DNA from: Methylibium sp964616015
Lineage (GTDB): Bacteria > Pseudomonadota > Gammaproteobacteria > Burkholderiales > Burkholderiaceae_C
Assembly: GCA_964616015.1 (NCBI GenBank)
Contig: CAZTTC010000146.1
Span: forward strand, 1-7,621
Length of the DNA stretch: 7,621 bases
Direction of reading: 5' to 3'
A program made the position numbers and the translations under genes. The notes beneath the pieces are model-generated. The model saw only the letters and a program-made list of their open reading frames with translations, did no database searches and had not been told where the DNA came from. Below, one piece after another: positions 1 through 6,625 of this stretch (positions are counted from its first letter, which is position 1; each line of letters opens with the position of its first letter).

Positions 1-750
1 ATGCTCAACAGCTACTCGGGCTGGGCCGCCGCGGCCACCGGCTTCATGCTGAGCAACGACCTGCTGATCGTGGTCGGCGCGCTGGTCGGCAGCTCGGGCG
101 CGATCCTGTCCTACATCATGTGCCGCGCGATGAACCGCAACTTCATCAGCGTGATCGCGGGCGGCTTCGGCGGCGGTGCACCGGCGCCGGCCGCGGGCGG
201 GGCGGCGGCGCAGCCGGAGGGCGAAGTGACGCCGGTCAGCGCGGTCGAGACCGCCGAGCTGCTGCGCGAATCGAAGCACGTCATCATCGTGCCCGGCTAC
301 GGCATGGCGGTGGCGCAGGCCCAGCACACGGTCTACGAGATCACCAAGCTGCTGCGCGAGAAGGGCGTCACCGTGCGCTTCGGCATCCACCCGGTGGCGG
401 GCCGCATGCCCGGCCACATGAACGTGCTGCTGGCCGAGGCCAAGGTGCCCTACGACATCGTCCTCGAGATGGACGAGATCAACGAGGACTTCCCTGAGAC
501 CGACGTGGCGATGGTGATCGGCGCCAATGACATCGTGAACCCGGCGGCCCAGGAAGACCCGGCCAGCCCGATCGCCGGCATGCCGGTGCTCGAGGTCTGG
601 AAGGCCCGGACCTCGATCGTGATGAAGCGCAGCATGGCCTCCGGCTACGCCGGGGTCGACAACCCGCTGTTCTACAAGGACAACAACCGCATGCTCTTCG
701 GCGACGCGAAGAAGATGCTGGACGAGGTGCTGGCCGCGCTGAGGGCCTGA
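1..750 (+). CDS. pntB: NAD(P) transhydrogenase subunit beta, C-terminal part (5' end outside window)
   Basis: PntB is the beta subunit of the proton-translocating transhydrogenase, an inner-membrane enzyme that uses the proton gradient to transfer hydride from NADH to NADP+. The visible 249 residues are roughly the C-terminal half of a protein normally about 460 residues long. The ATG at base 1 is therefore almost certainly an internal methionine and not the true start. Residues 1-55 hold the last membrane helices. Residues 57-74 are a Gly/Ala/Pro-rich hinge. From about residue 75 comes the cytoplasmic NADP(H)-binding domain III, with the nucleotide fingerprint GYGMAVAQA (99-107), GANDIVNPAA (174-183) and KRSMASGYAGVDNPLF (209-224), all typical of PntB. 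The TGA stop is at 748-750. The pntA genes are expected upstream, outside the window. Family identity is very secure. Confidence 0.96.
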   Translation: MLNSYSGWAAAATGFMLSNDLLIVVGALVGSSGAILSYIMCRAMNRNFISVIAGGFGGGAPAPAAGGAAAQPEGEVTPVSAVETAELLRESKHVIIVPGYGMAVAQAQHTVYEITKLLREKGVTVRFGIHPVAGRMPGHMNVLLAEAKVPYDIVLEMDEINEDFPETDVAMVIGANDIVNPAAQEDPASPIAGMPVLEVWKARTSIVMKRSMASGYAGVDNPLFYKDNNRMLFGDAKKMLDEVLAALRA

Positions 751-758
751 GCCAGGCG

Positions 759-788
759 GCGGGCGCGTGGCCTTCCGGCCCCGCCCGC
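759..788 (+). terminator. GC-rich hairpin downstream of pntB, possible terminator without U tract
   Basis: GCGGGCG (759-765) pairs perfectly with CGCCCGC (782-788). Inside it GGCC (769-772) pairs with GGCC (777-780) around a TTCC loop, leaving a small asymmetric internal loop. It begins 9 bases after the pntB stop, the right place for a transcription end. No T-rich tail follows, so it may be only an mRNA 3' stabiliser, a Rho-assisted terminator, or chance pairing in GC-rich DNA. Confidence 0.35.
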
Positions 789-1073
789 GCCATGGCGGCC
801 GTCAGTTCTTCGGCTTCAGCCCGTGGCCGAACGAGGTCCTGGCCCACTTGTCGCCGCGCCAGACTCGCCACGGGATCACTGCGCCGGCAGGCGTCCATGT
901 TGCCGACCACGACGCGGGGTCAGGACGCCGTGGGCCGGGCCGCGGGCCGGTGCCCGCAGGGCGCGAGGCCGCGATCGTGCGCTTCGCACGCTGGAGCGGC
1001 CACCCTAGCCGGCGCTATCGAATTCCCTGACGTGGCCCGAGTAAGCCCGCAGTCAGAATCGCCCCACTTTCCC

Positions 1074-1077
1074 GGAG
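1074..1077 (+). promoter_or_regulatory. Ribosome binding site of fadD
   Basis: GGAG lies 6 bases upstream of the ATG at 1084. It is a good Shine-Dalgarno match with ordinary spacing, and it supports choosing this ATG, which also gives the family's usual N-terminus. Confidence 0.75.
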
Positions 1078-1083
1078 CGCGCT

Positions 1084-2757
1084 ATGGAATCCCTTTGGCT
1101 CAAGCATTACCCGGCCGGTGTGCCGGCTTCGATCAACGTCGAGCAGTACCCCTCGCTGGTGGCTCTGATCGAGGAGAGCTTCAAGAAGTACCGCGACCTG
1201 CCGGCCTACAAGTTCATGGGCAAGTCGATCAGCTTCGGCCAGGTCGACGAGATGTCGCGCGCCTTCGCGGGCTACCTGCAGTCGCTCGGCCTGGCGGCCG
1301 GCGATCGCGTCGCGGTGATGCTGCCCAACGTGCCGCAGTACCCGGTCGCGATCGCGGCGATCCTGCGCGCCGGCTACGTGGTGGTCAACGTGAACCCGCT
1401 GTACACGCCGCGCGAGCTGGAGCACCAGCTCAAGGACTCGGGCGCGAAGGCCATCGTCATCATCGAGAACTTCGCCAACGTGCTGCAGAAGGTGATGGCG
1501 GCCGTGCCGACCCAGCACGTGGTGCTGACGGCGCTGGGCGACCTGCTGGGCTTTCCCAAGTCGCTGATCGTCAACACGGTGGTGCGCAAGGTCAAGAAGA
1601 TGGTGCCGGCCTTCGACCTTCCGGGCGCGGTGCGCTTCAACGACGCCCTCGCCAAGGGCCGCGGCATGAGCTACAAGCCGGCCCAGGTCGGCCCCGACGA
1701 CATCGCGGTGCTGCAGTACACCGGCGGCACCACCGGCGTCAGCAAGGGCGCGGTGCTCAAGCACCGCAACCTGGTCGCCAACATCCTGCAGGCCGAGGCC
1801 TGGTACCAGCCGGCGCTGAAGAAGATCCCGCCCGGCGAGCAGATCGTCACCATCTGCGCGCTGCCGATCTATCACATCTTCGGCTTCAACACGAACGTGA
1901 TGCTGTCGATGCGCATGGGTGGCTGCAACATCCTGATCCCCAACCCGCGCGACCTGCCGGCAGTCTTCAAGGCGCTGTCGACCGAGAAGTTCCACAGCTT
2001 CCCGGCCGTCAACACGCTGTTCAACGCGATGGCCAACCATGCCGACTTCAAGACGGTGGACTGGAGCCACCTGAAGATCTCGGTCGGCGGCGGCATGGCG
2101 GTGCAGAGCGCGACCGCCAAGCTCTGGCTCGAGAAGACCGGCTGCCCGATCGTCGAGGGCTACGGCCTGTCGGAGACCTCGCCGTCGGCCACCTGCAACC
2201 CGGTCGACAGCGCTGCCTACAGCGGCAACATCGGCCTGCCGATGCCCAACACCGAGCTCAAGCTGCTGGACGACGACGGCAACGAGGTGCCGATGGGCAC
2301 GCCGGGCGAGATCGCGATCCGCGGTCCGCAGGTGATGGCCGGCTACTGGCAGCGCCCGGACGAGACGGCCAAGGTGATGATGGCCGACGGCTTCTTCCGC
2401 ACCGGCGACATCGGCACGGTCGACGAGCGCGGCTACTTCAAGATCGTCGACCGCAAGAAGGACATGATCCTGGTCAGCGGCTTCAACGTCTACCCGAACG
2501 AGGTCGAGGACGTGGTGACGCAGATGCCGGGCATCCTGGAGTGCGCCGCCGTCGGTGTGGCCGACGCGAAGGCCGGCGAGGCGGTCAAGCTCGTCATCGT
2601 GCGCCGCGACCCCAACCTCACCGAGTCGCAGGTGCGCGCCTATTGCGAGAGCAACCTCACCGGCTACAAGCGGCCCAAGGTCGTCGAGTTCCGCACCGAG
2701 CTGCCCAAGACGCCGGTCGGCAAGATCCTGCGGCGCGAGCTGCGCGACAAGACCTGA
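1084..2757 (+). CDS. fadD: Long-chain-fatty-acid--CoA ligase (FadD)
   Basis: This enzyme activates free fatty acids to acyl-CoA, using ATP through an acyl-AMP intermediate. It is the entry step of beta-oxidation and works at the cytoplasmic face of the inner membrane. The protein has 557 residues, close to E. coli FadD (561). Motifs of the adenylate-forming superfamily appear in order: the phosphate-binding loop YTGGTTGVSKGA (212-223), YGLSETSP (360-367), and the fatty-acyl-CoA synthetase signature region DGFFRTGDIG to FNVYPNEVED (435-476). This region includes the ribose-binding Asp442 and hinge-region DRKKD (456-460). The catalytic lysine of the C-terminal lid is Lys548 in GKIL. GGAG stands 6 bases before the ATG. 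It is separated from pntB by 333 bases, so it probably has its own promoter. The next gene, mtnN, follows in the same direction beyond a hairpin. Chain-length preference cannot be read from the sequence. Confidence 0.95.
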   Translation: MESLWLKHYPAGVPASINVEQYPSLVALIEESFKKYRDLPAYKFMGKSISFGQVDEMSRAFAGYLQSLGLAAGDRVAVMLPNVPQYPVAIAAILRAGYVVVNVNPLYTPRELEHQLKDSGAKAIVIIENFANVLQKVMAAVPTQHVVLTALGDLLGFPKSLIVNTVVRKVKKMVPAFDLPGAVRFNDALAKGRGMSYKPAQVGPDDIAVLQYTGGTTGVSKGAVLKHRNLVANILQAEAWYQPALKKIPPGEQIVTICALPIYHIFGFNTNVMLSMRMGGCNILIPNPRDLPAVFKALSTEKFHSFPAVNTLFNAMANHADFKTVDWSHLKISVGGGMAVQSATAKLWLEKTGCPIVEGYGLSETSPSATCNPVDSAAYSGNIGLPMPNTELKLLDDDGNEVPMGTPGEIAIRGPQVMAGYWQRPDETAKVMMADGFFRTGDIGTVDERGYFKIVDRKKDMILVSGFNVYPNEVEDVVTQMPGILECAAVGVADAKAGEAVKLVIVRRDPNLTESQVRAYCESNLTGYKRPKVVEFRTELPKTPVGKILRRELRDKT

Positions 2758-2789
2758 CCGCGAAGCGGCCGGTTCAGGCGACGCCCGAG

Positions 2790-2823
2790 CGGCCCGGTGG
2801 CAACATCGGGCCGTCGTTCTTGT
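2790..2823 (+). terminator. Strong hairpin with GCAA tetraloop and U-rich tail between fadD and mtnN
   Basis: The arm CGGCCCGGTG (2790-2799) pairs with CATCGGGCCG (2804-2813) over 10 bp, with one G-U pair, around a GCAA loop. GCAA is a stable GNRA tetraloop. A further G-T wobble (2789/2814) is possible. The tail TCGTTCTTGT (2814-2823) has six T in ten, unusual for this GC-rich sequence. This is the layout of an intrinsic terminator for fadD. The start of mtnN lies only 10 bases beyond the tail, so the element could instead act as a leaky attenuator or mRNA processing/stability structure. Confidence 0.72.
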
Positions 2824-2833
2824 AGGGCTGACG

Positions 2834-3595
2834 ATGACTCTGGCCTTGATGGGCGCCCTGCCCGAGGAGCTTGCCGGACTGCGCGCCGCGCTCGTCGCGC
2901 CGGCCGTGCATCACCATGCCGGGCGCGAGTTCGTCACCGGTCGGCTCGACGGCCACGCGGTGGTGCTGGTGCTGTCGCGCATCGGCAAGGTGGCAGCCGC
3001 GACCACGGCGACGCTGCTGATCGAGCGCTTCGGCGCCGAGGCCATCGTCTTCACCGGCGTGGCCGGCGGGCTGGCGCCGGCCGTGCAGGTGGGCGACATC
3101 GTCGTCGCGCGCCAGCTGCTGCAACACGATCTCGACGTCTCGCCGCTGTTCCCGCGCCACGAGGTGCCGGGCAGCGGGCGCGCTCGCTTCCCGGCCGATG
3201 CGCCGCTGTCCGATGCCCTGGCACGGGCCGCGCGCGATGCGCTGGAGGCCGAGCGCATCGGCCTGGCCGCGTCGCTGGCCTCGCTGGGCATCAAGGCGCC
3301 GGCGGTGCACGAGGGCCTGGTGGTCAGCGGCGATCGCTTCGTCGCGACGGCCGCCGAGAGCCTCGCGCTGCGCGCCGAGCTGCCCGATGCGCTGGCCGTC
3401 GAGATGGAGGGCGCGGCGGTGGCTCAGGTATGCCACGACTGCGACCTGCCGTTCGCGGTGCTGCGGACCGTCTCCGATCGCGCCGACGACAGCGCGCACG
3501 TCGACTTCCGCCGCTTCATCGCCGAGGTGGCGGGACCGCTGGCCAGCGCGATCGTGCGCACCTGGCTGCGGCGCGCGGGGCCTGCGCTCGGCTGA
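2834..3595 (+). CDS. mtnN: 5'-methylthioadenosine/S-adenosylhomocysteine nucleosidase
   Basis: The enzyme is a cytoplasmic nucleosidase that splits the N-glycosidic bond of methylthioadenosine and S-adenosylhomocysteine. It releases adenine and thereby removes product inhibitors of polyamine synthesis and methyltransferases. The ATG at 2834 gives 253 residues and places the catalytic acids as in E. coli Pfs: Glu12 in GALPEE (general base), VEMEG with Glu192 (ribose contact, equivalent to E. coli Glu174), and SDRAD with Asp215 (proton donor to adenine, equivalent to Asp197). Other family marks are GIGK-like RIGKVAA (49-55), TGVAGGLAP (74-82), VGDIVVA (86-92) and VVSGDRF (163-169). It is about 20 residues longer than the E. 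coli enzyme (232), mainly before VVSGDRF. AGGG (2824-2827) lies 6 bases before the ATG. A longer open frame runs upstream into fadD but carries no family sequence. The stop is 3 bases from the stop of the convergent molybdenum subunit gene. A related futalosine hydrolase or other PNP-family role is less likely. Confidence 0.88.
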   Translation: MTLALMGALPEELAGLRAALVAPAVHHHAGREFVTGRLDGHAVVLVLSRIGKVAAATTATLLIERFGAEAIVFTGVAGGLAPAVQVGDIVVARQLLQHDLDVSPLFPRHEVPGSGRARFPADAPLSDALARAARDALEAERIGLAASLASLGIKAPAVHEGLVVSGDRFVATAAESLALRAELPDALAVEMEGAAVAQVCHDCDLPFAVLRTVSDRADDSAHVDFRRFIAEVAGPLASAIVRTWLRRAGPALG

Positions 3596-3598
3596 GTC

Positions 3599-5821
3599 TC
3601 AGGCGCGCTTCAGGTCGTGCCGGCGCAGCGGCAGCTCGCGGATGCGCCGGCCGGTGGCCGCGAAGACAGCGTTCAGCACGGCCGGCGCCGCGACGGCGAT
3701 GGTCGGCTCGCCGACCCCGCCCCAGAAGCCGCCCGAGGGCATGGCGATCGTTTCGACGCGCGGCATCGCCGCCATCTGCATCACCGGGTAGCGGTCGAAG
3801 TTGGTCTGCACGATGCGCCCGCGCTCGACGGTGCACTCCCCGTACAGCGCGGCCGACAGCCCGAAGGCGAAGCTGCCCTCGACCTGGGCCTCGATCTGCT
3901 GCGGGTTGACCGCATGGCCGCAGTCGGTGGCGGCGACGATGCGGTGGATGCGCAGCCGGCCCGCGTCGTCGACCGAGACCTCGGCCACCGCCGCGACGTA
4001 GCTGCCGAAGCCCATCACCTGCGCCATGCCGCGAAAGACGCCCGGCGCCGCCGGCCGGCCCCAGCCGGCGCGCTCGGCCGCGGCCTCGAGCACCGCGAGA
4101 TGCTTCGGATGCCTGGCCATCAGCTTGCGTCGCAGCGCCAGCGGATCCTGCTGCGTGGCGTGCGCGATCTCGTCGATGAAGCACTCGAGGTAGAAGGTGT
4201 TCTGGTTCAGGTTGACGCCGCGCCAGATGCCCGGCGTGACCGGTGGGTTGTGCATCGCGTGGTCGATCAGCAGGTGCGCAATCGTGTAGCCGAGCGCCGC
4301 GTCGGAGCTGTCGGCGTCCAGGCCCTGGAACATCAGGCCATCGCGGCCGTCCTTCAGGCTGCGCGGCCAGTGCGAGCCGATGATCGACTGCCCCGAGAGG
4401 CGCAGGTGCAGCGACTGCAGCTCGCCCTGCGCGTCGAGCCCGGCGGTGAGCCGGGCCTGCGTGACGGGGTGGTAGTAGCCGTGCGTCATGTCCTCCTCGC
4501 GCGACCAGATCAGCTTGACCGGTGATCCCGGGACCGCCTTCGCGAGAGTCGCTGCCTGGCGCACGAAGTCGTGGGCGGCGCGGCGACCGAAGCCGCCACC
4601 GAGCGGCAGCTTGTGCAACTCGCACTGCTCGACCGGCAGGCCGGCCGCATCGGCCAGGTTGCGCAAGGCGTCGTCGGCGTTCTGCGACGGCGACCAGGCT
4701 TCGCAGCGGGCCGGCGTGGTCGCGGTCGCCGGCGTGAAGCGCGCCGTCGCCGTCATCGGCTCCATCGTCGCGTGGTGCTGGTAGGGGAAGGCGTAGTCGG
4801 CCTCGATGCGGCGGGCGGCGTGCGCGAGCGCCGCCCGGGCATCGCCGTTGCTGCGGCCGACGGCCGCGTCGGGCGCAGCGAGACCGGCTTTCAGCGTCGC
4901 GGCGATGTCGGCGCTGGACAGGGCCGCGTTCGGGCCCTCGTCCCACTCGATCGGCAGCGCGTCGAGCGCCGTCTTCGCCTGCCACCAGGTGTCGGCCACG
5001 ACGGCCACCGCCTGCGTGCCGACGCGCACCACCTGCTTCACGCCGGGCCGCTGCAGCACGGCGGCCTCGTCGACGTGTTTCACGGACCCGCCGAACACCG
5101 GGCAGGCGCGGATCGCCGCGTTGAGCAGGCCGGGCAGCTGCAGGTCGCTGGCGTAGACCAGGGCGCCGGTGGTCTTCTCGGCGGTGTCGAGCCGCGCCAG
5201 GCGCTGGCCGGCGAGCTGCCAGTCCTTGGGGTCGCGCAGCGGCAGCTTGCGCCATGGCGCCGAGCCCTTGGCCGCGGCCGCTGCGACGGCGCCATAGCTC
5301 GTCCGCCGGCCGCTCGGGGCGTGCGTGATGACACCACGGCGGGTCCGGCACTCGGAGGCCGCGACCTTCCATCCGCGCGCGGCCGCCTCGACGAGCATCG
5401 CGCGCGCCGCCGCGCCGGCCTGGCGCAGCTCGTCGTGCGAGCCGCGGATGCTGCCGCTGCCGACCGTCCACATCGATCCCCAGACCCGCGACCGCGCCAG
5501 GTTGCGACTCGGCGTCGGGTACTCGGTGCGCACGCGCGACCAGTCGCAGTCGAGCTCCTCGGCGACGAGCTGCGCCAGGCCGGTGAGCGAGCCCTGGCCC
5601 ATCTCGGAGCGCGCGATGCGGACGATCACCGTCTCGTCGGCTTGCACGACGACCCAGGCGTTGACTTCGGGCGGGTCGTTCGGGCCGGCGGCCGTGGTCC
5701 AGCGCCGCCGGTGCTTGTAGCCGACCGCTCCGACGACCAGGCTGCCGGTCGCGACGACGGTGCCGCCCAGGAAGAGCCGCCGGCTCCAGCGCGAGGCGCT
5801 CAGGTTCTTCAGGATGGCCAT
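3599..5821 (-). CDS. Tat-exported xanthine dehydrogenase-family molybdopterin-binding subunit (IorB-like)
   Basis: This is the large catalytic subunit of a two-subunit molybdenum hydroxylase of the isoquinoline 1-oxidoreductase type. Such enzymes hydroxylate N-heterocycles or oxidise aldehydes with water-derived oxygen at a molybdenum-pterin centre. The 740 residues match the family (about 730-780). A twin-arginine signal, SRRLFLGG (13-20), is followed by a hydrophobic stretch (21-34), so the folded enzyme should be exported to the periplasm. Cofactor-binding motifs include RSEMGQG (71-77), HATMEPMTA (350-358) and GGGFGRR (408-414). The active-site Glu705 lies in GGVGEP (701-706). The ATG at 5821 is chosen for the Tat signal; an in-frame TGA lies 15 bases upstream and no good Shine-Dalgarno is visible. 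Its (2Fe-2S) partner is encoded upstream at 6577-6053, separated from it by a 50-codon remnant of a similar large subunit. No FAD subunit is present, as in IorAB. The substrate is unknown. Confidence 0.9.
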   Translation of the reverse strand: MAILKNLSASRWSRRLFLGGTVVATGSLVVGAVGYKHRRRWTTAAGPNDPPEVNAWVVVQADETVIVRIARSEMGQGSLTGLAQLVAEELDCDWSRVRTEYPTPSRNLARSRVWGSMWTVGSGSIRGSHDELRQAGAAARAMLVEAAARGWKVAASECRTRRGVITHAPSGRRTSYGAVAAAAAKGSAPWRKLPLRDPKDWQLAGQRLARLDTAEKTTGALVYASDLQLPGLLNAAIRACPVFGGSVKHVDEAAVLQRPGVKQVVRVGTQAVAVVADTWWQAKTALDALPIEWDEGPNAALSSADIAATLKAGLAAPDAAVGRSNGDARAALAHAARRIEADYAFPYQHHATMEPMTATARFTPATATTPARCEAWSPSQNADDALRNLADAAGLPVEQCELHKLPLGGGFGRRAAHDFVRQAATLAKAVPGSPVKLIWSREEDMTHGYYHPVTQARLTAGLDAQGELQSLHLRLSGQSIIGSHWPRSLKDGRDGLMFQGLDADSSDAALGYTIAHLLIDHAMHNPPVTPGIWRGVNLNQNTFYLECFIDEIAHATQQDPLALRRKLMARHPKHLAVLEAAAERAGWGRPAAPGVFRGMAQVMGFGSYVAAVAEVSVDDAGRLRIHRIVAATDCGHAVNPQQIEAQVEGSFAFGLSAALYGECTVERGRIVQTNFDRYPVMQMAAMPRVETIAMPSGGFWGGVGEPTIAVAAPAVLNAVFAATGRRIRELPLRRHDLKRA
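3636..3660. repeat. 25-bp direct repeat, copy A (in 3' end of molybdenum subunit gene)
   Basis: Bases 3636-3660 are identical to 5941-5965, beginning TCGCGGATGC and ending GGTGGCCG. The match lies in a longer codon-by-codon alignment of the two gene ends: 3599-3664 against 5904-5969, 54 of 66 bases the same. In both copies it encodes the conserved ATGRRIR tail on the minus strand, so it reflects paralogy rather than a mobile repeat. Confidence 0.9.
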
Positions 5822-5858
5822 GGATCGAGCATGTCACATCGCGCGGGCCGTCACCGCC

Positions 5859-5890
5859 GCACGGCCGGGGTCTCGACGCGCAGGCCGTGC
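5859..5890 (-). repeat. 8-bp inverted repeat between relic and molybdenum subunit gene
   Basis: GCACGGCC (5859-5866) and GGCCGTGC (5883-5890) are perfect complements separated by 16 bases. The element fills much of the 82-base gap between the relic stop (5904) and the start of the intact large-subunit gene (5821). It could form a hairpin in the minus-strand transcript that separates expression of the two genes. No T run follows, so it is not a typical intrinsic terminator. Confidence 0.4.
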
Positions 5891-5903
5891 CAAGCCGCGG
5901 GCC

Positions 5904-6056
5904 TCAGGCCTTCTTCAGGCGGTGGTGCCGGAGCCGCAGGTCGCGGATGCGCCGGCCGGTGGCCGTGAAGGGCCCGTCGAAGCCGACGACCGGACCGCTG
6001 GCCGCGGCCGGCGGTCCGCCGAGCAAGCGCCGCCGCGAGGCGGTGGCGGCGCTCAT
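5904..6056 (-). pseudogene. Collapsed remnant of a second IorB-like large subunit (50 codons, in frame)
   Basis: This open frame of 50 codons has an ATG overlapping the TGA of the (2Fe-2S) gene in an ATGA (6056-6053), the translationally coupled junction common for small/large subunit pairs. AAGG lies 9 bases upstream. Residues 7-14 are SRRRLLGG, a twin-arginine-like motif where the large subunit's signal would start. Residues 29-50 match the last 22 residues (719-740) of the intact large subunit at 15 positions, and both end at a TGA. The whole catalytic body of about 690 residues is missing, including the GGGFGRR and GVGEP motifs. I infer a large in-frame internal deletion of a tandem paralogue. 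The product would be strongly basic (9 Arg, 2 Lys) and cannot bind the cofactor as the family does. It could still be translated as a small peptide. An assembly artefact joining two paralogues is a possible alternative. Confidence 0.8.
5941..5965. repeat. 25-bp direct repeat, copy B (in large-subunit relic)
   Basis: This is the second copy of the perfect 25-base match to 3636-3660, 2305 bases away in the same orientation. It lies in the part of the relic encoding ATGRRIRD. Recombination between the copies would remove almost all of the intact large-subunit gene. Confidence 0.9.
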
Positions 6057-6577
6057 GCGGCGCCGCCTTGCGTCGGGGCCGGGGCGCGGGCGACATGCAC
6101 GATGTCCAGGCCGGCCCGCTTGACGTCGCCGCCCGCCGCCACGACCTTGATCGCGGCGCGCACGCGGTTATAGGTGCCGCAGCGGCAGAGGTTGGTCATC
6201 GCCGCGTCGATGTCGGCGTCGGTCGGGTCGGGCTTGTCCTTCAGCAGCGCCGCGGCCGCCATGATCATGCCGCTCTGGCAGTAGCCGCACTGCGGCACGT
6301 CGAGCGCGGCCCAGGCCTTCTGCACCGGGTGCGAGCCGTCCGTGGACAAGCCCTCGATCGTCACGATCTTGGCGCCGGCATCGACCGTCGAGACGGGCCG
6401 CACGCAGCTGCGCGTGGGCACGCCGTCGATGTGCACGGTGCAGGCACCGCACTGCGCGATGCCGCAGCCGTACTTGGTGCCGGTCAGGCCGAGCTGCTCG
6501 CGCAGCACCCACAGCAGCGGCGTGTCGGGCTCGGCGTCGAACTCGCGCACCGCGCCGTTGACGTTCAATCGGGTCAT
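6053..6577 (-). CDS. (2Fe-2S)-binding subunit of IorAB-type molybdenum hydroxylase
   Basis: This is the small electron-transfer subunit that passes electrons from the molybdenum centre through two [2Fe-2S] clusters. The protein has 174 residues. The N-terminal plant-ferredoxin-like domain carries Cys38, Cys43, Cys46 and Cys58 (CGIAQCGAC then SC). The C-terminal helical domain carries Cys97 and Cys100 (QCGYC) and Cys131 and Cys133 (CRCGTY). All eight cluster ligands are therefore present. It has no signal peptide; family members are thought to be carried through the Tat system bound to the large subunit. GGAAA lies about 7 bases before the ATG at 6577. Its stop overlaps the start of the large-subunit relic by ATGA, and the intact large subunit lies 82 bases beyond the relic. 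It is slightly longer than many family members because of an Ala/Pro-rich tail after residue 150. The partner assignment rests on adjacency and family pairing. Confidence 0.93.
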   Translation of the reverse strand: MTRLNVNGAVREFDAEPDTPLLWVLREQLGLTGTKYGCGIAQCGACTVHIDGVPTRSCVRPVSTVDAGAKIVTIEGLSTDGSHPVQKAWAALDVPQCGYCQSGMIMAAAALLKDKPDPTDADIDAAMTNLCRCGTYNRVRAAIKVVAAGGDVKRAGLDIVHVARAPAPTQGGAA

Positions 6578-6625
6578 CGGGGTTTCCAGGAAGGGGACGG
6601 CGCGGACGGCACCGGGGCGGTGAAG

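Larger units (their letters stand above)
751..1083. other. pntB-fadD intergenic region, no gene recognised
   Basis: These 333 bases carry no coding sequence I can support. They hold several short GC-rich inverted repeats. One is a two-part hairpin just after pntB, annotated separately. The second is GCGGGC / GCCCGC around a CGGT loop (942-957). The third is CGTGCG / CGCACG around CTT (976-990). None is followed by a T run. The most AT-rich stretch, CTATCGAATT at 1015-1024, could hold a -10 element for fadD, but I find no matching -35 box, so no promoter is called. A 25-codon GTG frame on the minus strand (876-802) was considered and rejected. Confidence 0.6.

Noticed and set aside
802..876. 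A 25-codon minus-strand GTG frame in the pntB-fadD gap ending in a Lys/Asn-rich tail (SFGHGLKPKN)
   Set aside because: The tail looks somewhat protein-like, but there is no Shine-Dalgarno, no ATG upstream before a stop near 1015, and no family I recognise.
792..2825. A long open frame of 677 codons overlapping fadD on the same strand
   Set aside because: It is Arg/Gly/Ala-rich with no recognisable domain and lies wholly across fadD, whose frame carries every expected motif. It is an out-of-frame shadow caused by high GC.
3516..5837. A 773-codon GTG-start frame on the minus strand overlapping the molybdenum subunit gene
   Set aside because: The other frame has the Tat signal, GGGFGRR and GVGEP motifs. 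This one has none and also overruns the end of mtnN.
5822..5903. A sigma-70 promoter for the large subunit using TTGGCA on the minus strand as -35
   Set aside because: No acceptable -10 element lies 16-18 bases downstream; the position holds CCCCGG-type sequence.
4571..5968. A 465-codon plus-strand frame antisense to the molybdenum subunit gene
   Set aside because: It has low-complexity Arg/Gly/Ala composition and no motifs, it crosses the relic and the gene start, and it is fully explained as the antisense of a GC-rich gene.
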